Assembly (NCBI GenBank): GCA_017448795.1 | Contig: JAFSKV010000024.1 | Coordinates: 1-38,632, forward strand | Length of the DNA stretch: 38,632 bases | Direction: 5' to 3' | Source: Synergistaceae bacterium | GTDB lineage: Bacteria > Synergistota > Synergistia > Synergistales > Aminobacteriaceae | Shown: positions 32,550-38,632 of the stretch, piece by piece | How the letters are laid out: the number at the start of each line of letters is the position of its first letter | Position numbering within the stretch: the stretch's first letter is position 1 | Program-made: the position numbers and the translations under genes | Notes under the pieces: model-generated | The model's database searches: none | What the model saw: the letters and a program-made list of their open reading frames with translations, nothing else | Told to the model about the DNA's origin: nothing

Positions 32550-32888
32550 CTAGCCCGGAGGCCAGCCGAGATTGCGTCCTGCCAGCAGGTGCAGGTGAAG
32601 GTGAGGTACTGACTGCCCGCCCTGTTCTCCCGTGTTGATGACCATACGGTAACCGTCTGCCTCAAGTCCTAAGTTACGGGCAATCTTCACTGCGCTGTCC
32701 ATCAGGCTGCTCCACACTGAGGAGTCTTCTACAGCCGCTGAGGAGGGTATATGCTTCTTTGGGATGACCAGTATGTGAACGGGTGCCTGCGGATTAACAT
32801 CACGGAATGCCGCAACGTTATCATCCTCATAGACGAATGCTGACGGTATCTCTCCGCCTGCTATCTTGCAGAAAATACAATCGCTCAT
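32550..32888 (-). CDS. HIT-family nucleotide-binding protein (HINT type)
   Basis: A 112-residue HIT protein. N-terminal zinc-like MSDCIFCKIAGGEIPS, then VHILVIPKKHI and the triad HLHLHLLAG (His96, His98, His100) followed by LGWPPG, as in HINT purine nucleoside phosphoramidases. The frame is open to 32918, but ATG 32888 starts the canonical N-terminus and has GAGGAGG upstream. It is the first gene of a HIT-rpsU-yqeY transcript. It probably hydrolyses AMP-lysine or adenylated intermediates. Confidence 0.95.
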   Translation of the reverse strand: MSDCIFCKIAGGEIPSAFVYEDDNVAAFRDVNPQAPVHILVIPKKHIPSSAAVEDSSVWSSLMDSAVKIARNLGLEADGYRMVINTGEQGGQSVPHLHLHLLAGRNLGWPPG

Positions 32889-32922
32889 GAAATTTTTTTG
32901 CCTCCTCTGGAATGACATGTAG

Positions 32923-32951
32923 ATTTTATACCAGATTGATACAGTTCACAA
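32923..32951 (-). promoter_or_regulatory. promoter of the HIT-rpsU-yqeY operon
   Basis: On the minus strand TTGTGA (32946-32951), 17-nt spacer, TAAAAT (32923-32928), 35 nt upstream of the HIT start. A TATAAA overlaps the -10. Confidence 0.65.
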
Positions 32952-32978
32952 TAAGATATATACTTACCTTTCCGCATA

Positions 32979-34094
32979 TCACCTGCCGCCTTTCTTCCTG
33001 TTGCACGGCCTGCACAGCACTTGGCAGTTATCCGGCACTGTCTTTCCTCCTTTGCTCCACGGGGTGATATGGTCGGCCTCCATCTCCTCAAGCCCGAAAA
33101 CTTTTCCGCACACAGCGCACTTATGCCCCTGCCTCTCGTACGCGCTGATCTTGTCCCTGTCAGGAAATTTCCGCAGGCTCAAGTGCCGTTCGTCCCCGTC
33201 AAGAATGTACTCATAAATCCCCTGCTTGTTCTTCACTTCATCGTCGGCAAGCAGCGCGCTTATTCTAGCCTCAAGCTCCGAAGGGTTAAGATCTTTGCGT
33301 CCGCCGTAAACATGGTACAGTTTCCCCCAGTCTATACCCTGCATGAGCTTCCTGCGCTTCTCCGGGAAAGTGAACATCACCCAGTCTATGACACTCCTGA
33401 AATAGAGCCACATTTCCCCGCAGTCCTTATCGTGCTGGTGAGCAGACATGTATCTTTCCACGAGGGATTTACGGTTTCCCCTCATCCCGTCATGAAATGC
33501 CGCCCAGTATATTGCGGTCTCAAGGTAGTCTTGGCGTTCCGGCCTTCCCTTGAGGTAATCTGCCGCTTCTCTTTCTGCCGGGCATCCCCTCTTGCTGAAT
33601 TTCAGCCTCGCTTCTGTTACCCAAGGCCCGGAAAAAAGCGCGTTGTTCCTTTCCTGCTCTGTCAGCTTTTCGCCGGCAATGTTTATCGTTTCGAACCAGT
33701 CCAGTTTTTCGCGGTCAGTGCCCTCACAGATGTATATCATGAGCCTGTAGCCTAGTACCTGCCCGCGTTCCTCGCCCGTCAGGTTGAAGTAGCTCAGTCC
33801 GTCAAGATTAACCCGGCCTTCAAGGTAGTTGCATATGCTGATGGTTCGTTGCTGTCCGTCGAGCATCTCGAAGCCTCCCGCCGAGTTTCTCACCCAGTAC
33901 ATGACGTTGAGGGGGAAATTGTGCCTCAAGGAGTGTATGACTTTTGCCTGCTGCTCGTCGGTGTAGATGAACTCGCGCTGAAATTCCGGGCGTATGCTGA
34001 GTCTTCCGCCGTAACCGTAGACTCCTCCTTCTCCTTCGTCGCGGTAACCTTCATGTATCTCACTGACTGTGATTTCGTGCGGCTCAATCTTCAT
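32979..34094 (-). CDS. DUF262-HNH endonuclease-like protein
   Basis: A 371-residue soluble protein with an N-terminal DUF262 (ParB/sulfiredoxin-like) domain and a C-terminal HNH nuclease. DUF262 marks: IRPEFQREFIYTDEQQAKVIHSLRHNFPLN and the nucleotide-binding/hydrolysis motif LDGQQRT (78-84). The HNH module fills the last 48 residues: CAVC (326-329), ADHITPWSKGG (Asp341-His342), DNCQVLC and CRPCN, i.e. four Cys for zinc, the His-Asn-His-like core and Asn356. DUF262-nuclease fusions are known in modification-dependent or restriction systems (GmrSD, BrxU have DUF1524 instead of this HNH). The ATG has GGAGGA 7 nt upstream and follows the methyltransferase gene by 94 nt. It is the presumed effector of that pair. 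Confidence 0.88.
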   Translation of the reverse strand: MKIEPHEITVSEIHEGYRDEGEGGVYGYGGRLSIRPEFQREFIYTDEQQAKVIHSLRHNFPLNVMYWVRNSAGGFEMLDGQQRTISICNYLEGRVNLDGLSYFNLTGEERGQVLGYRLMIYICEGTDREKLDWFETINIAGEKLTEQERNNALFSGPWVTEARLKFSKRGCPAEREAADYLKGRPERQDYLETAIYWAAFHDGMRGNRKSLVERYMSAHQHDKDCGEMWLYFRSVIDWVMFTFPEKRRKLMQGIDWGKLYHVYGGRKDLNPSELEARISALLADDEVKNKQGIYEYILDGDERHLSLRKFPDRDKISAYERQGHKCAVCGKVFGLEEMEADHITPWSKGGKTVPDNCQVLCRPCNRKKGGR

Positions 34095-34188
34095 GGCATG
34101 TCCTCCGTGTCTTTGCGTCTGATCAGGATTCTCGCGTACATTTTCCGGCCTCTCAGGTAAGCCCTTTCACCGTTGGCCGCCGGGTGTC
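34091..34188 (-). other. orphan second C-terminal tail of an EcoRI-family methyltransferase
   Basis: Between the methyltransferase stop and the DUF262 start, one frame reads GERAYLRGRKMYARILIRR and a few more residues, ending in TGA at 34093-34091 that overlaps the DUF262 ATG as ATGA. YARILIRR here (34138-34115) repeats the tail at 34220-34197, which is encoded in another frame. Six of the eight codons differ synonymously. No start codon precedes it, and a TAA separates it from the G-tract in this frame. It looks like the 3' end of a methyltransferase gene, either a switchable tail or a remnant. Confidence 0.6.
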
Positions 34189-35232
34189 TCAGGCCGCCGC
34201 CGTATTAGGATTCGGGCGTATGGGTACGTAGTTTTGCCCCCCCCCCCCTACGTCATTATACGTATAGACAAGGTCCTTGCCGTCGCTGCCTTTCCTGAAC
34301 GCTACAATCTCGAACTGTTCAGGATTATAACGCTGAAGGAAGGTAATCGGGACTCCCATAACGCCGTCATAGTCGCAGGGAATATCATCAACCCGGCTGA
34401 CTTCTATTGCGTCGTAGTTGTCATACTTGGGATATTTTGCCGGGTCATAGCGGCGGTAAAGGAAAATTTTTTCCCGGCGTTTCTTGATTTCCAGGTTGGT
34501 GAACCAGCAGCAGTTGCGGAATTTCACGAGGCCTGTCTCATGGTTGTAGTCCTTGTACTTGGAGGGGTCTTCGGCTGACGGGATGGAGAAGCGTGCGTTC
34601 CCTCCCATGAAGCCGTAGCCGAACCACATACGGTTTTGCATGAACAGCGGGAATATGTCTTTGTAGGTTACAGCGTTGATGTTGCCGACTATCACGAACT
34701 TCTTGTTGTACCTCATGAGGAGGGCTATGTATTCCCGGAGAAGAGAGAAGGGAGGGTTTGTCACCACAACGTCAGCATCTTCCAGCAGCTCCACACACTC
34801 CGGGCTTCGGAAATCTCCGTCCCCTTTCAGTTTGCGCAAAGCACCCGGAATATTCTTCATCGCCCAGATTGCGTCGTTCATGTCCGTCCTGCCGTCGCCG
34901 TTGAAGTCCCGGAGTTCCGTCAATGTCGCGCAGTAAGGAGTCCTCATTGGTGCAGGGGTGTCTTCCTCGAACAGCGAGATCTGCTGCTGGGCTATGGGAC
35001 TCCCGGCGTAACATGTGGCTGTGAGTTTGGCGAGTCTCAAGGGCAGGTGAAACCGTGTCGCGAAGTACTCGAAAAATTTGCTCTCGAAGGGGTCATCACA
35101 GTTGCACAAAATCTTTTTGCCGTAAAAGTGTTCCCAGTAGTAGCCGAGCTCGCGCTCAATGTCCCCGGTCTGCGTGTAAAATTCATCCTGCTGAGTCCTG
35201 GCCGCCGCCTGTAACGCTCTGTTCTTCGCCAT
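34189..35232 (-). CDS. EcoRI-family adenine-specific DNA methyltransferase, with G12 tract near the 3' end
   Basis: A 347-residue predicted N6-adenine methyltransferase of the EcoRI methylase family. Motifs: ILCNCDDPFESKFFEYF (41-57), GDGDFRSPECVELL (137-150), VVVTNPPFSLLREY (catalytic NPPF 159-162), KKFVIVGNINAVTYKDIFPLF, and ITFLQRYNPEQFEIVAFRKGSDGKDL. Residues 109-120 (DFNGDGRTDMND) fit the EF-hand/dockerin calcium loop pattern perfectly. ATG 35232 follows GGAAAGGTG; the frame is open to 35280. At 34237-34248 the coding strand has 12 consecutive G (Gly329-332). The 15 residues after it (QNYVPIRPNPNTAAA) lack the YARILIRR-type tail that the 11-G frame would give. So the gene as read may be the altered or OFF phase. 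It is the presumed partner of DUF262-HNH. Confidence 0.88.
   Translation of the reverse strand: MAKNRALQAAARTQQDEFYTQTGDIERELGYYWEHFYGKKILCNCDDPFESKFFEYFATRFHLPLRLAKLTATCYAGSPIAQQQISLFEEDTPAPMRTPYCATLTELRDFNGDGRTDMNDAIWAMKNIPGALRKLKGDGDFRSPECVELLEDADVVVTNPPFSLLREYIALLMRYNKKFVIVGNINAVTYKDIFPLFMQNRMWFGYGFMGGNARFSIPSAEDPSKYKDYNHETGLVKFRNCCWFTNLEIKKRREKIFLYRRYDPAKYPKYDNYDAIEVSRVDDIPCDYDGVMGVPITFLQRYNPEQFEIVAFRKGSDGKDLVYTYNDVGGGGQNYVPIRPNPNTAAA
34237..34248 (-). repeat. 12-base G homopolymer in the methyltransferase gene
   Basis: An uninterrupted run of 12 C on the plus strand (12 G in the gene), by far the longest homopolymer in the window. Such tracts inside coding sequence change length by slipped-strand mispairing and switch reading frame. 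It could also hide a sequencing miscount. Confidence 0.9.
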
Positions 35233-35265
35233 AAAACAACACCTTTCCCCCGAAAATTTCTGCTG

Positions 35266-35273
35266 ATTATAAT
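35266..35273. promoter_or_regulatory. shared divergent -10 region of uvrB and the methyltransferase
   Basis: ATTATAAT contains TATAAT on both strands (35268-35273 plus, 35266-35271 minus), 34 nt before the methyltransferase ATG and 24 nt before the uvrB ATG. Neither strand has a clear -35. The two genes likely compete for polymerase here. Confidence 0.5.
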
Positions 35274-35297
35274 ATCCCAAAGAAAGGAGAATCTCAC

Positions 35298-37286
35298 ATG
35301 AAGACGCAAAAACATTTCATCCTATATTCCCAGTGGCCGCCGGCAGGAGACCAGCCCCAAGCAATCGACGCACTGACTCAAAGCATCATGGCCGGAAACC
35401 GCTTCCAGACCCTCAAGGGCGTAACAGGCAGCGGAAAGACTTTCACAGTCGCAAACGTAATCGCAAACCTTAACCGCCCCGCCCTCATCCTCGCGCACAA
35501 CAAGACACTTGCCGCCCAGCTCTACAGCGAGTTCAAGGCATTCTTCCCCGAAAACGCCGTAAGATATTTCGTCAGCTACTACGACTACTACCAGCCCGAA
35601 GCCTACATCCCCCAGTCAGACACGTACATAGAGAAGGACGCTTCAGTCAACGAACGCATAGAAAGACTCAGGCTCTCAGCAACTAAGGCACTGATTGAGC
35701 GTCATGACGTTATCGTTGTGGCTAGCGTCTCATGCCTTTACGGACTCGGAATGAAGGAGGCCTACGAGTCGGCGATAATCTCATTCAGCGTCGGCGACAG
35801 GATAGACGAGCGGGAATTTCTGGCGCGTCTTGTCGGGAATTACTATGAGCGTACTGACTACACGCCAGAGCCGGGCAAGTTCAGGGTACGGGGTGATACT
35901 GTCGAGATTTTCCCGGCCTATGAGGAGGATATATGCATAAGGGTAACTTTCTTTGACGACGAAATAGAGCGCATAGACATCACTCACCCGCTTACCGGCC
36001 ATGTGTTGGAGACCGTGAAAGAAGCCAGCGTTTTCCCTGCACAGCACTATGTTACGCAGACGGACGCAATCACGAACGCAGTCCCTGAGATTCAGGCGGA
36101 ATTGTCGCGTGTTGAGATGGAATTTACGGCGCGTGGGAAGCTCGTTGAGGCCCAGCGGATAAAGATGCGGACGCTTTACGATATAGAGATGCTGACGGAG
36201 GCGGGGTACTGTTCGGGAATCGAGAATTATTCTGTCTACCTTGACGGGCGGAATCACGGTCAGCCGCCGGGAACATTGATTGACTTTTTCCCGGAAGATT
36301 TCCTTGTTGTTGTCGACGAGTCTCACATAACGCTGCCGCAGGTCCGGGCCATGTACAACGGCGACCATGCCCGCAAGAATGTCCTAGTCGAAAACGGTTT
36401 CAGGCTTCCTTCATGCATGGACAACAGGCCGCTTCAATGGCACGAGTTCGAGTCGAGGATGAGGCAGGCAATCTTTGTGTCAGCGACTCCGGGGGACTAT
36501 GAGCTTCGTTCATCCAGCGTAACAGCAGAGCAGATTATCCGTCCTACCGGGATTCCTGACCCTGAAGTTGAAGTACTCCCGGCGAAAACTCAGGTTGACG
36601 ACCTCATAGACAAGCTCAGGGAGAACATGAAGGCAGGGGGGCGTTCACTTGTTCTGACTCTGACGAAGAAGGCCTCCGAGGATCTGGCCGATTATCTCAG
36701 GGAGCTGAAGTTCCGGGTCAAGTACATACATTCGGAGCTTAACACGTTTGAGCGGGCTGAATTAATCCGGGACTTGAGGGCGGGGAAAATTGATGTCCTT
36801 GTGGGGATTAACCTTCTGCGCGAGGGAATGGACCTGCCGGAAGTTACTCTTGTTGCGATTCTTGATGCTGACCGTGAAGGCTTCCTGCGTTCTTACAGGT
36901 CATTGATTCAGGTCATGGGACGTGCGGCTAGGAACGTCAGCAGCCGTGTCATCCTTTACGCCGACAACGTAACCGACAGCATCACTCAGGCCGTCAGCGA
37001 AACAATGTCGCGCCGTAAACGTCAGACAGACTTCAACCGCGAGAACGGAATTACCCCCCAGAGCATCATGAAGACGGTGAAGGACTTATTGCCGCCTGAG
37101 CTTTCTTCAGCTTACGGGGACGGGGGGCATCAAGGGGCTTCACGGACACCGGGCAAATCCAGGAGTGTCGGGAAAATGAGCGTGTCCGAGCTTGAGCGCG
37201 AGATGTGGGACGCTGTCGACAAGCTGGACTTTGAGCGGGCAGCTATGCTTCGTGATATTATCTCGGAAAAAGAGAAGGGGGAATAA
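35298..37286 (+). CDS. uvrB: excinuclease ABC subunit B
   Basis: The damage-verifying helicase-like subunit of nucleotide excision repair, 662 residues. Walker A GVTGSGKT (41-48), beta-hairpin YYDYYQPEAYIPQSDTYIEK starting near 94, Walker B DESH, the motif FVSATPGDYE, helicase motifs INLLREGMDLPEV and QVMGRAARN, and the C-terminal UVR (UvrC-interacting) motif LEREMWDAVDKLDFERAAMLRD. Complete. The ATG is preceded by AAAGGAGA at 35281-35288. The short leader suggests a simple promoter (TATAAT at 35268). No LexA-like box was recognised. The chrA-type genes follow after 2 nt and may be co-transcribed. Confidence 0.97.
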   Translation: MKTQKHFILYSQWPPAGDQPQAIDALTQSIMAGNRFQTLKGVTGSGKTFTVANVIANLNRPALILAHNKTLAAQLYSEFKAFFPENAVRYFVSYYDYYQPEAYIPQSDTYIEKDASVNERIERLRLSATKALIERHDVIVVASVSCLYGLGMKEAYESAIISFSVGDRIDEREFLARLVGNYYERTDYTPEPGKFRVRGDTVEIFPAYEEDICIRVTFFDDEIERIDITHPLTGHVLETVKEASVFPAQHYVTQTDAITNAVPEIQAELSRVEMEFTARGKLVEAQRIKMRTLYDIEMLTEAGYCSGIENYSVYLDGRNHGQPPGTLIDFFPEDFLVVVDESHITLPQVRAMYNGDHARKNVLVENGFRLPSCMDNRPLQWHEFESRMRQAIFVSATPGDYELRSSSVTAEQIIRPTGIPDPEVEVLPAKTQVDDLIDKLRENMKAGGRSLVLTLTKKASEDLADYLRELKFRVKYIHSELNTFERAELIRDLRAGKIDVLVGINLLREGMDLPEVTLVAILDADREGFLRSYRSLIQVMGRAARNVSSRVILYADNVTDSITQAVSETMSRRKRQTDFNRENGITPQSIMKTVKDLLPPELSSAYGDGGHQGASRTPGKSRSVGKMSVSELEREMWDAVDKLDFERAAMLRDIISEKEKGE

Positions 37287-37288
37287 TC

Positions 37289-37840
37289 ATGCTGCTGAAA
37301 CTCTACATGCAGTTCCTGAGATTCGGTGCGTTCACGTTCGGCGGGGGCTGGAGCATAGTAGCACAGATGAAGGAAATCTACGTGAACCGCGACAAGGTCA
37401 TAACGGATGAAGAACTCCTCGACATAACCAGCATAGGCCGTTCGCTTCCCGGGACAATGATAGGCAACATAGCAATGTTCTTCGGCCACAGGATGGCGGG
37501 ATTCTTGGGGGGGCTGGCGTGTATGTTCGGGATGATTACAGTACCGATGATAGTCCTGATAATGATAACGACATTCTACACGGCTTTCCAGAATAATTTG
37601 TGGGTAGCGTCGGCAATGCGAGGGGTAAGGACAGCAGTAGCACCCGTGATACTTTATGCGCTTATGGGGATGGTTCGGAGCGCGTTCAAGTTCCCGCCGT
37701 GTTATGTTATTGCCGCCGGGATGTTCGTGCTGTATTTCTTCCTGAAGGTCAGCCCGATAACCCTTGTCATAATCGGGGCAATATTGGGGCTTGCTGTGTG
37801 CGAGTACTACGAGAGGAGGAGTCATGATGCTGCTGCTTGA
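37289..37840 (+). CDS. ChrA-type transporter, first half
   Basis: A 183-residue short-chain CHR protein, one half of a chromate/anion transporter. Features: LYMQFLRFGAFTFGGGWSIVAQM at the N-terminus (the FGG motif), EELLDITSIGRSLPGTMIGNIAMFFGH (P-G motif) and four to five following membrane helices. The partner half is encoded next with a small overlap, the usual arrangement of split ChrA pairs. Many such pairs are of uncertain substrate and not linked to chromate. ATG 37289 lies 2 nt after the uvrB stop with AAGGGGGA upstream. Confidence 0.9.
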   Translation: MLLKLYMQFLRFGAFTFGGGWSIVAQMKEIYVNRDKVITDEELLDITSIGRSLPGTMIGNIAMFFGHRMAGFLGGLACMFGMITVPMIVLIMITTFYTAFQNNLWVASAMRGVRTAVAPVILYALMGMVRSAFKFPPCYVIAAGMFVLYFFLKVSPITLVIIGAILGLAVCEYYERRSHDAAA

Positions 37841-38369
37841 ACTTTTCTGGAGCTTCGTGAAGATAGGGTATACGAGTTTCGGGGGGCTGTCGATGATTCC
37901 GCTGATTTCGGCTGAAATGATCTCTCACGGCTGGATGACCGCTTCGGAAGTCTCGGACATTGTGGCAATTGCGGAGATGACTCCCGGGCCGCTCGGTCTG
38001 AACTGCGCGACGTTTGCGGGGATGAGGGCGGCGGGAATCTTGGGTGCTTTTGTGGCGAACATGGGGGCATTGAGTCCGACATACACATTGTGCGCGGTTG
38101 CGGCGGTATTCTTCGACCATTTCCGGGACAACAAGAGGCTTGGGCAGATCATGACGGGGGTACGTCCTGCGTGTGTTGGGATGGTTGCGGGCGTGGTGAT
38201 TGATCTTGCTCTGGTGAACTACATGGAGGCGGGGGAGTTTCATGTTCCGTCGGCACTGCTTGGGGTTGTGGATTTGGTGCTGCTGATGAAGTTCAGGCTG
38301 TCGATACCTGTTGTGCTGATGTTGAGCGCGGTTGCTGGGGTGGTAATGTTCGGGATAATGGGGCTGTAA
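37824..38369 (+). CDS. ChrA-type transporter, second half
   Basis: The partner of the preceding gene: 181 residues, N-terminus LLLELFWSFVKIGYTSFGGLSMIPLI with FGG motif, then SDIVAIAEMTPGPLGLNCATFAGMRAAG (the TPGP motif) and further membrane helices. ATG 37824 or the adjoining ATG 37827 follows GAGGAGGA; the gene overlaps the first half by about 17 nt, so both halves are probably made together and pair as a heterodimer. The frame is open to 37791, but that part overlaps the first half and is not family-like. Confidence 0.9.
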   Translation: MMLLLELFWSFVKIGYTSFGGLSMIPLISAEMISHGWMTASEVSDIVAIAEMTPGPLGLNCATFAGMRAAGILGAFVANMGALSPTYTLCAVAAVFFDHFRDNKRLGQIMTGVRPACVGMVAGVVIDLALVNYMEAGEFHVPSALLGVVDLVLLMKFRLSIPVVLMLSAVAGVVMFGIMGL

Positions 38370-38377
38370 TCTCGGTG

Positions 38378-38392
38378 AATTGTCAGACAATT
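38378..38392. promoter_or_regulatory. perfect inverted repeat downstream of the ChrA-type genes
   Basis: AATTGTC-A-GACAATT is a perfect 7-bp inverted repeat with a 1-nt centre. It is symmetric like an operator, and sits 9 nt past the stop. It may be too short-looped to be a terminator. Binding protein unknown. Confidence 0.45.
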
Positions 38393-38423
38393 AGTGTCGC
38401 GCGAAGGTCAAATATTTTCCGGG

Positions 38424-38467
38424 TCATAAACTTTGCTGTAATGGAAGTTTGTGATTCGGATTTTTTT
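38424..38467 (+). terminator. probable terminator of the uvrB/ChrA transcript
   Basis: TCATAAACTT (38424-38433) and AAGTTTGTGA (38445-38454, one G-U) form a 10-bp AT-rich stem. A run of seven T follows at 38461-38467. The stem is weak. The rest of 38370-38632 holds no gene; GC is lower than in the neighbours. Confidence 0.4.
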
Positions 38468-38588
38468 GTGGCCTGACCAAAGCAATTTTTGGGGCGGGAA
38501 AACGGCGATTCTTTGGCAGATTGTCGCAGTAGGTTGATTTTGCGCTTTCCAGTGATTGCAACATTTTATGAGTTAGTGGGGTAAAACA

Positions 38589-38617
38589 TTGCGTAATTCC
38601 TGCAAGCGTGATAAAAT
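38589..38617 (+). promoter_or_regulatory. promoter for a gene beyond the right edge
   Basis: TTGCGT (38589-38594), 17-nt spacer, TAAAAT (38612-38617), with TGA in front of the -10 (extended -10). It points off the window. Confidence 0.6.
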
Positions 38618-38632
38618 CCCCGATGTAGTAAA

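Noticed and set aside
32979-34094. assignment of the DUF262 protein as GmrSD or BrxU
   Set aside because: Those carry DUF1524 C-terminal nucleases; here the C-terminus is a zinc-Cys HNH, so only a distant functional analogy is justified.
35245-35297. LexA/SOS box ahead of uvrB
   Set aside because: I see no recognisable palindromic SOS operator in the short leader.
37130-37825. 231-residue open frame antisense to uvrB 3' end and the first ChrA-type gene
   Set aside because: Composition is Tyr/His/Arg/Pro-rich nonsense; both sense genes are clear family members.

Overview
The window is a 38.6 kb piece of a diderm bacterial chromosome, most likely from the phylum Synergistota (a gut or rumen-type Synergistaceae). 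Three things point there. A secreted esterase ends in a Gly-Gly-Cys / hydrophobic / Arg-rich tail that looks like the Synerg-CTERM sorting signal. A TamB/AsmA-like giant protein implies an outer membrane. The housekeeping gene order (rsmB, PASTA protein, rpe, RodZ-like, lepB, rbgA, rnhB, FliK-like, FlhB-C, yraN) fits that lineage. TTG and GTG starts preceded by good ribosome binding sites are frequent. I see no rRNA, tRNA, CRISPR array, insertion sequence or origin, and no gene-free stretch longer than about 300 bases.

Layout. 1-2.3 kb: a pentanucleotide repeat and an EF-G-2-type GTPase (minus). 2.3-3.8 kb: a MATE exporter (plus) behind an extended -10 promoter and a leader terminator. 3.8-14.1 kb: a compact minus-strand run of twelve genes for ribosome and RNA maturation (rsmB, rbgA, rnhB), protein export and membrane proteolysis (lepB, zinc peptidase), envelope or cell shape (RodZ-like, PASTA), rpe, a duplicated ankyrin protein, FliK-C-like and FlhB-C-like proteins, and yraN. 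It is interrupted by a terminator before lepB. 14.1-18.9 kb: a catabolic island made of a LysR regulator divergent from an SDR dehydrogenase through face-to-face promoters, then a split UxaA-family hydro-lyase and a DAACS-type carboxylate transporter. 19-30.7 kb: envelope and secreted functions (carboxylesterase, membrane-anchored thermonuclease, C69 dipeptidase, TamB-like protein, site-2-type protease, GT10 glycosyltransferase) and a lone NuoL/MrpD-like antiporter subunit. 30.7-32.9 kb: aldo-keto reductase, YqeY, ribosomal protein bS21 and a HIT protein. 33-35.2 kb: a two-gene accessory unit, an EcoRI-family adenine methyltransferase followed by a DUF262-HNH nuclease. 35.3-38.4 kb: uvrB and a split ChrA-type transporter pair. 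The window closes with a promoter pointing out of the right edge.

The most interesting part is the methyltransferase/DUF262-HNH unit. The methyltransferase gene carries a run of 12 G near its 3' end, the classic substrate for slipped-strand phase variation. As written, the reading frame gives an uncharacteristic tail. One G fewer would give a tail containing YARILIRR. A second YARILIRR tail, encoded with mostly different synonymous codons and in yet another frame, lies just downstream and ends in an ATGA overlap with the nuclease start. This suggests either a switchable C-terminus or the scar of a methyltransferase replacement. The methyltransferase also contains a perfect EF-hand/dockerin-like calcium loop pattern. 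I infer a phase-variable restriction or epigenetic system. Its activity is not proven by sequence.
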